Source of the DNA: Clostridiales bacterium UBA4821
GTDB taxonomy: Bacteria > Bacillota > Clostridia > Acetivibrionales > UBA4821
Reading direction: 5' to 3'
Length of the DNA stretch: 10,798 nt
NCBI GenBank assembly: GCA_002402315.1
Contig: DHFP01000220.1
Span: 1 to 10,798, forward strand
Part shown: positions 7,131 to 10,798 of the stretch, piece after piece
Position numbering within the stretch: the stretch's first letter is position 1
How the letters are laid out: each line of letters opens with the position of its first letter
Notes under the pieces: model-generated
Seen by the model: the letters and a program-made list of their open reading frames with translations, nothing else
Database searches by the model: none
Told to the model about the DNA's origin: nothing
Made by a program: the position numbers and the translations under genes

Positions 7131-8297
7131 ATGATTGATACAAAACTCACAATACTAATTGCGGGAGACATGGTTCCCACAAAGTCAAATGAACAATTAT
7201 TTATTGATGGGGAAATATCTTTACTATTAGGAGATTCTCTCTATACTATATTTCAAGAAGCTGATATCACATCAATAAACTTAGAGTGTCCGATAACTAC
7301 TTGTGATAATCCAATAGAAAAAAATGGTCCTAATTTAAAAACCCATCCTGAGACAATGAAGGCCATTAAAAAACTTAATCCAAGTGTTATTGGTTTGGCA
7401 AACAATCATATTCTAGACTATGGCAAAGAGGGGCTGATTGAAACATGCTCACTTCTGACTAGAAATTGTATACCCTACATAGGTGTAGGCAATACAATTA
7501 GAGAAGCAGAACTGTCAATTCATATATTTGAGCAGAAAGGATTGCGAATAGGTTTTTATGCGTGTGCTGAACATGAATTTTCGATTGCTACTGAGCATAG
7601 TCCCGGTGCCAATCCATTTGATGATTTGGTAACAGGAGATTTGATCAAGGCTTTAAAAAATGAGAAATCTTTGGATATTCTTATAGTTCTTTATCATGGA
7701 GGTAAAGAATATTATCAGTATCCATCTCCTAGATTGCAAAAGGTATGCCGACATTTAGTAGAGAAGGGCGCAGACCTTGTTGTATGCCAACACAGTCATT
7801 GCATTGGTGCATATGAACACTATCTCAATGGAGACATTGTGTATGGACAAGGCAATTTTATTTTTGATATGCATCATCCTCTTCCAAAAGAAAGTCTTGT
7901 GCTCTCATATGAGCTTAAAAAAGGAAGAAAGCCTTTACTTTCATTTATACCTATTAAATGTAAGTCTGATGGTAGTGGAACTATCTATCATGCAAGGGAT
8001 GCAGAAGGTAAAGCTATTCTTCAAGGTTTTATTGAAAGATCAGAAGATATATTAAGACCCGATTTTATAGAAAAGAAATATTCAGAGTTTGCAAAGAATA
8101 TGCTTCATACTTACTTAATTATTGTTTCTCCTTTTGGGAAATGGTTTTCTAGATTTGATCGTTATATTTTAAGAGGGAAATTAATTAAGCGATTATATTC
8201 AAAGCGAAAGTTATTGGCTTTAAAGAATATTGTTGAATGCGAAGCGCATAGAGAACTTTTGATTAATGTAATATCTGTTAAGGAAGAGGTATTATGA
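7131..8297 (+). CDS. CapA/PgsA-like metallophosphatase-fold protein
   Basis: Protein of 388 residues of the CapA family (bacterial capsule synthesis protein, PGA_cap domain), which has a calcineurin-like fold. Motifs in order are AGDMV (11-15), NLECP (50-54), LANNHILDYGKEG (89-101), YHGGKEY (188-194), GADLVVCQHSHCIGAYE (213-229) and YGQGNFIFD (238-246). The histidine, aspartate and asparagine residues expected at the metal site are present, so it may be active. Classical CapA/PgsA acts in poly-gamma-glutamate export with CapB and CapC, but neither is here. It starts directly at the first beta-strand, without the N-terminal membrane anchor of Bacillus CapA, so it is probably cytoplasmic. Residues about 310-388 are a basic, helical extension. 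A 60-nt gap separates it from the ATP-grasp gene. Its TGA stop lies in the first two to three bases of the 24-nt direct repeat beginning at 8296, so the natural 3' end may have been altered. Confidence 0.83.
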   Translation: MIDTKLTILIAGDMVPTKSNEQLFIDGEISLLLGDSLYTIFQEADITSINLECPITTCDNPIEKNGPNLKTHPETMKAIKKLNPSVIGLANNHILDYGKEGLIETCSLLTRNCIPYIGVGNTIREAELSIHIFEQKGLRIGFYACAEHEFSIATEHSPGANPFDDLVTGDLIKALKNEKSLDILIVLYHGGKEYYQYPSPRLQKVCRHLVEKGADLVVCQHSHCIGAYEHYLNGDIVYGQGNFIFDMHHPLPKESLVLSYELKKGRKPLLSFIPIKCKSDGSGTIYHARDAEGKAILQGFIERSEDILRPDFIEKKYSEFAKNMLHTYLIIVSPFGKWFSRFDRYILRGKLIKRLYSKRKLLALKNIVECEAHRELLINVISVKEEVL

Positions 8298-8319
8298 TGC
8301 GCCTTTTTGTCAGCACATA
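8296..8319. repeat. Direct repeat, copy 1
   Basis: This 24-nt sequence begins GATGCGCC, continues TTTTTGTCA and ends CACATA. It matches 9626-9649 in the same orientation at 21 of 24 positions. Similarity stops sharply on the 5' side and fades on the 3' side. The two copies flank the paralogous GT2 gene and its upstream debris. They could be terminal or target remnants of a mobile element, a recombination site, or copies of the same gene start: ATGATGCGCC at 8294 overlaps the CapA-like stop as ATGA, and ATGCGCCC occurs at 9627. Confidence 0.6.
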
Positions 8320-8796
8320 ATTTTGAAAAATAAGGTGAATTTTAGCTCCATCCTTTTTCAAGCGATTATGGCCATATTGGTAACTTCGCGGGCCCTTAAC
8401 TTTGAGCCATAAATTACTAGGATTTTTTCCACTCAAATCCGAGCGCATAATCCAACAATTCAAATAACGTATGCAAATACAACAAATTCCTTGTCTCTCA
8501 CCAAAAGACTCATTGAGAGTGACAAAGTGAACCTCTGGTATTGCTCCGATATTTCCGATGAGGCGAAGGATATTTTCAAGCGCCTAGAGATCGCCTTGCC
8601 TAAGAAAGTTCTTTCAACGATCGCAAGAGAAGCTGCTGTGGTATAATAAAATTCTTTAGTGTTTTGAATAATCCTATTCAAGATAGTGTGTTAGCTGAAT
8701 TCTCTATACGGCTTACTGTACAACGTCAGTTCAGCTTGGAATCGATATTAGCTCCTGGTTAAAAAATAGCGTAATTTAAGTTATCAAGAGAAATCA
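8298..8796. other. Intergenic debris between the main gene train and the second AmsE-like gene
   Basis: No intact gene. After the direct repeat, about 8320-8410 shows no convincing coding sequence. The frame from 8413 to 8646 is described separately. Between 8647 and 8796 there is an inverted repeat (TTGAAT 8664-8669, ATTCAA 8676-8681) and a possible weak promoter (TTGGAA 8736-8741 and TAAAAA 8760-8765, 18-nt spacing). AAGAGA at 8786-8791 is a modest ribosome site for the ATG at 8797. Base composition up to about 8640 is higher in G+C than in the glycosyltransferase genes on either side, which fits inserted foreign or host remnant DNA. Confidence 0.4.
8413..8646 (+). pseudogene. Unrecognised truncated reading frame
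   Basis: This open frame of 77 codons ends at TAA 8644-8646. There is a stop just upstream (8410-8412), and no start codon with a ribosome site fits. The product includes LSLTKRLIESDKVNLWYC, SDISDEAKDIFKRLEIALP and KKVLSTIAREAAVV. This has the balanced charge and helical pattern of real protein, unlike the minus-strand readings of the same DNA. It is probably the 3' end of a gene whose front was lost. I do not recognise the family. It could equally be a transposase tail or a housekeeping-gene remnant. Confidence 0.3.
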
Positions 8797-9612
8797 ATGA
8801 AGTATAGTGTTTTGATGACTGTTTATAGTGGCGAAAATCCAATATTTTTTCAACAAAGCCTTATGAGTATGGTTAATCAATCTTTAAAGCCTGATGAAAT
8901 TGTTTTAGTGAAAGATGGAATAATTCCAAAAAGCATTCAAATTATTATAGATGAGGTAAATAATTTAACTAACGGGCTAATTAAAGAAATTCAAATAGAA
9001 AATAATGTTGGACTAGGATTAGCTCTTAATGAAGGGCTCAAAGCATGTAAAAATGAATTAATAGCAAGGATGGATTCTGATGATATTTCATTACCGAAGA
9101 GATGCGAGCGTCAAATTAAAGAATTCGAGCAAAATACCAGTTTAGATATTGTTGGGTGTCCTGTTTATGAGTTTATTGATTCGATTGAAAATGTTGTTGG
9201 AATTAGAAAAGTTCCATTAACAAAGGATTTAGTTAAAAAGTATGTTCGGAGAAGAGATCCTTTTAATCATCCAACAGTTATGTATAAAAAATCTAAATTA
9301 TTAGAGGTAGGATGTTATAAAAATCTTAGAAAAAATCAAGATACTGATTTATGGCTAAGAATGCTAAATAATGGCTATGTTGGAATTAATATTCCTGAGA
9401 TATTGTATTATTTTAGATTCAATGAAAATACATATAAAAAAAGGAAAAATTGGATTAATACAAAATCGCTTCTTTCAATAAGATATAAAGCGTTTAAGCT
9501 GAAATATTGTTCACTGCTAGATTTTGGTATTGTTGCAATTTCACAATTGTGTATTTTTATTCTTCCTGCAAAAATTCAAAAGATTATTTATAGAAAGTTT
9601 TTAAGGAAATAA
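8797..9612 (+). CDS. GT2 family glycosyltransferase (AmsE/EpsE-like), paralogue of the gene at 744
   Basis: GT-A glycosyltransferase of 271 residues. Motifs are KYSVLMTVYSGENPIFFQQ (2-20), VKDGIIPKS (38-46), ARMDSDDISLPKRCE (90-104, with the DXD metal site), FNHPTVMYKKS (156-166), RKNQDTDLWLRM (178-189) and LPAKIQKIIYRKFLRK at the C-terminus. All of these line up with the product of 744-1565, at roughly half identity by eye, so the two are paralogues or recombining alleles. A modest ribosome site (AAGAGA) lies 5 nt upstream. It stands alone, about 500 nt after the CapA-like gene and between two direct repeats, rather than within the tight gene train. That suggests it was added separately or needs its own promoter. 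Full length, with no missing motif, so it is probably functional. Likely role: addition of one sugar to the repeat unit; donor unknown. Confidence 0.88.
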   Translation: MKYSVLMTVYSGENPIFFQQSLMSMVNQSLKPDEIVLVKDGIIPKSIQIIIDEVNNLTNGLIKEIQIENNVGLGLALNEGLKACKNELIARMDSDDISLPKRCERQIKEFEQNTSLDIVGCPVYEFIDSIENVVGIRKVPLTKDLVKKYVRRRDPFNHPTVMYKKSKLLEVGCYKNLRKNQDTDLWLRMLNNGYVGINIPEILYYFRFNENTYKKRKNWINTKSLLSIRYKAFKLKYCSLLDFGIVAISQLCIFILPAKIQKIIYRKFLRK

Positions 9613-9625
9613 ATAGGCTCTTTTC

Positions 9626-9649
9626 GATGCGCCCTTTTGTCAATACATA
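9626..9649. repeat. Direct repeat, copy 2
   Basis: Same 24-nt element as 8296-8319, differing at three positions (T/C at position 9, G/A at 18 and C/T at 19). It lies 14 nt after the stop codon of the second AmsE-like gene. The pair therefore delimits a unit of about 1.3 kb made of debris plus one complete glycosyltransferase gene. Confidence 0.6.
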
Positions 9650-9707
9650 TTTCCTAAATTCCCAAACATTTATACCAATGCTGGAACTTTGACGCCTAAC
9701 GCTGAAT

Positions 9708-9735
9708 GGTGATTCCCTAAGAACAGACTGGTGCT
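9708..9735. repeat. Right inverted repeat, probable IS21-family terminus
   Basis: Reads GGTGATTCCCTAAG inward to outward and ends GACTGGTGCT. Its reverse complement matches 6-33 at 25 of 28 positions, with mismatches at positions 11, 13 and 21. The GGTGATTCCC part corresponds to the recurring GGGAATCACC box of the left end. No istB or other transposase sequence adjoins it on the inside, so this end has lost its own element's genes. Confidence 0.7.
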
Positions 9736-9884
9736 TCAAATAGGCCCGGAATATTCATATTCGCGGCAGACCATGTTGTCAATCTCCCCACCGATACAAG
9801 ACAGCCTGAAAAAGTTGTACAATTTTTGCAGACTCATGAAGACCTGATTTTCGATGCCCATCTTGAAGGGCGCATTAAGGAAAT
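9736..9884 (+). pseudogene. 3' fragment, possibly of a sugar aminotransferase
   Basis: Directly outside the right IS end, one frame reads IFIFAADHVVNLPTDTRQ, then PEKVVQFLQTHEDLIFD and AHLEGRIKEINKEAP. The phrase VVNLPTD followed by an amphipathic helix resembles the C-terminus of DegT/DnrJ/EryC1 aminotransferases, which often end with a LPTH-type strand and a final helix. This is a visual resemblance only. The frame has no start codon of its own. It runs on without a stop into the downstream aminotransferase gene in another frame, so the true end is unclear; the end given here is approximate. It probably represents a gene cut off by the IS end, with a later frame loss. Confidence 0.35.
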
Positions 9885-9888
9885 AAAC

Positions 9889-9895
9889 AAGGAGG
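9889..9895 (+). promoter_or_regulatory. Strong ribosome binding site of the aminotransferase gene
   Basis: AAGGAGG is a near-perfect Shine-Dalgarno 7 nt before ATG 9903, much stronger than those in the AT-rich gene train. It fixes the start of the downstream gene. Confidence 0.8.
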
Positions 9896-9902
9896 CACCC
9901 GC

Positions 9903-10798
9903 ATGTCTAATCTCATCCAATGGAAAGTCCAACTTTTCAAGCTCAATTACGATGAGCGCGAATATACCGCGGTCATGGATACCCTCAAATCTGGCTGGAT
10001 CACCATGGGCCAGCGGACCATCGACTTTGAGGAAGCCTACGGGAAAGAGCTGGGGGAGGGTGCGCAGTGCCTTGCGGTGGCCAATGGTACTGCGGCGTTG
10101 CATATTGCCGTCCTGGCCTGCGGCGTTACGCCTGGAGATGAAGTCATTGTTCCTTCGCTTACCTTTATTTCTGACTTGAATGTCGTGAGCGTTTCTGGTG
10201 CAAAGGTTGTGATAAGCGATGTCTCTTCGCTCTCCGACTGGACAATGGATCCTGCGGACATCGAGGCAAAGATTACGCCGAAGACTAAAGCAGTCATGAT
10301 CGTCCACTATGCAGGCTATGCCTGCGATATGGACACCATTGTGGATATCTGCAAACGCCATGATCTAAGGCTCATTGAAGACTGTGCCCACGCAAACGGT
10401 GGTACCTACAAAGGGCGAAAGCTCGGCACATTCGGCGACGTGTCGGCATGGAGCTTCTTCTCTAATAAGAACCTCGCCGTGGGCGAGGGCGGCATGGTGG
10501 CGACAAGGGATCCGGCACTCTACAAGACCTGCAAAAACCTGCGCTCCCACGGTATGACCGTCGCCAGCTTTGACCGCATGAAAGGACGGGCTGCGACCTA
10601 CGACGTCCTAGAGCCAGGCTTCAATTACCGCATCGATGAGATGCGCGCGAGCCTTGGCCTTGTCCAGCTTGCGAAACTGCCCGAGGCAAACGCCTCCCGC
10701 GCGGCGCGCGTTGCCCGCTACTTCGCCCGCCTCGACCGCCTGCAGGACTACCTTTCGGTCCCCTTCCGCCATTTTGACCGCGGAACGCCGACCTACCA
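9903..10798 (+). CDS. DegT/DnrJ/EryC1 family sugar aminotransferase (3' end beyond window)
   Basis: PLP-dependent aminotransferase that converts a keto-sugar nucleotide to an amino-sugar nucleotide, usually with glutamate as amino donor. It starts at ATG 9903 after a strong ribosome site and stays open to the window edge: 298 codons of a family usually 360-400 long. SGWITMGQRTIDFEEAYGKEL (30-50) is the usual family opening. ANGTAALHIA (60-69) binds the PLP phosphate. VPSLTFISDLN (83-93) stacks near the cofactor. EDCAHANGG (159-167) carries the aspartate that pairs with the PLP ring nitrogen. SFFSNKNLAVGEGGMV (184-199) contains K189, the Schiff-base lysine. FNYRIDEMRASLGLVQL (240-256) is the conserved active-site closing segment. 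All key residues are present. Codon use is G/C-ending, unlike the AT-rich block upstream, so it probably belongs to the resident glycan locus. Whether it acts at C-3 or C-4 of the sugar cannot be told. Confidence 0.92.
   Translation, partial: MSNLIQWKVQLFKLNYDEREYTAVMDTLKSGWITMGQRTIDFEEAYGKELGEGAQCLAVANGTAALHIAVLACGVTPGDEVIVPSLTFISDLNVVSVSGAKVVISDVSSLSDWTMDPADIEAKITPKTKAVMIVHYAGYACDMDTIVDICKRHDLRLIEDCAHANGGTYKGRKLGTFGDVSAWSFFSNKNLAVGEGGMVATRDPALYKTCKNLRSHGMTVASFDRMKGRAATYDVLEPGFNYRIDEMRASLGLVQLAKLPEANASRAARVARYFARLDRLQDYLSVPFRHFDRGTPTY

Larger units (their letters stand above)
6..9735. mobile_element. Glycan gene block enclosed by matching inverted IS21-type ends
   Basis: The ends are the 28-nt inverted repeats at 6-33 and 9708-9735, with an istA 5' stub just inside the left one. 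Between them lie eight intact AT-rich glycan genes plus debris, but no complete transposase. The layout is what one IS21-type element would show if its istA/istB core had been replaced. It would also result from two oppositely decayed elements flanking a cargo. It cannot move on its own. Whether it ever moved as a unit cannot be told without the left flank. Confidence 0.4.
9613..9902. other. Junction zone between the AT-rich block and the GC-rich aminotransferase gene
   Basis: This zone holds direct-repeat copy 2 (9626-9649), about 58 nt with no recognisable content, the right inverted IS end (9708-9735), a probable gene 3' fragment (9736-9884) and the ribosome site of the aminotransferase gene. 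The short frame from ATG 9627 (MRPFVNTYF..., stop about 9690) is too short and repeat-derived to call a gene. No terminator hairpin with a T-run is seen after the glycosyltransferase stop at 9612. Base composition rises after about 9735. Confidence 0.5.

Noticed and set aside
8278..8681. Two minus-strand ORFs (8278-8463 and 8460-8681)
   Set aside because: The first starts inside debris and covers the direct repeat and the CapA stop; the second is antisense to the more protein-like plus frame 8413-8646. Neither has a family match I recognise.
9826..10179. Plus-strand ORF of 117 codons
   Set aside because: Its second half is a shadow of the DegT gene in another frame, which has intact catalytic motifs and a strong ribosome site. 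Only the part before about 9885 may be a genuine remnant.
9834..10361. Minus-strand ORF of 175 codons, plus the minus ORFs at 10037-10297 and 10365-10550 and the plus ORF at 10375-10557
   Set aside because: All overlap the DegT coding frame in GC-rich DNA, where long antisense ORFs arise by chance; none shows family motifs or a ribosome site.
1..10798. CRISPR array, tRNA, rRNA or riboswitch
   Set aside because: No regularly spaced repeat array, no cloverleaf-type sequence and no recognisable riboswitch core were seen on either strand.

Overview
The window is most of a surface-polysaccharide (capsule, O-antigen or exopolysaccharide) biosynthesis block set between decayed insertion-sequence ends. 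The species cannot be named from the sequence. The interior genes (about 744-8297 and 8797-9612) are strongly AT-rich and A/T-ending in codon use. The aminotransferase gene entering at 9903 is visibly GC-rich with G/C-ending codons. The host is therefore probably a mid- to high-GC bacterium, and the middle block looks horizontally acquired.

Layout: (1) 1-743 is debris: one end of an IS21-family element, a frameshifted 5' stub of its istA transposase, an unrecognised coding remnant and no intact gene. (2) 744-8297 is one tight plus-strand gene train: AmsE-like GT2 glycosyltransferase, a beta-propeller protein resembling oligogalacturonate lyases, a second GT2, a GT4, a Wzy/O-antigen-ligase-type membrane polymerase, a TupA-like ATP-grasp protein and a CapA-like protein. 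Most junctions are within 10 nt or overlap. Only the ATP-grasp to CapA gap (60 nt) is longer. (3) 8298-8796 is another debris zone with an unrecognised truncated reading frame. (4) 8797-9612 is a GT2 gene clearly paralogous to the first gene, sitting between two 24-nt imperfect direct repeats. (5) 9613-9902 holds the matching inverted IS end (9708-9735) and what looks like a 3' fragment of another gene. (6) 9903 to the window edge is a DegT/DnrJ/EryC1 sugar aminotransferase, incomplete at its 3' end.

How the genes fit together: the glycosyltransferases would build a repeat unit on a lipid carrier, and the Wzy-like protein would polymerise or ligate it. The DegT enzyme would supply a 4-amino or 3-amino sugar nucleotide. 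No flippase (Wzx), initiating phosphoglycosyltransferase or chain-length regulator is present, so these must lie elsewhere. The unusual part is the trio of a uronate-lyase-like beta-propeller, a TupA-like ATP-grasp protein and a CapA-like protein. Family knowledge ties TupA to teichuronopeptide and CapA to poly-gamma-glutamate. This raises the inferred possibility of a uronic-acid glycan decorated with amino acids or a peptide.

The most striking architectural signal is a pair of 28-nt inverted repeats (25/28 matching) at 6-33 and 9708-9735. They bracket the whole AT-rich block as if it occupied the inside of an IS21-type element.
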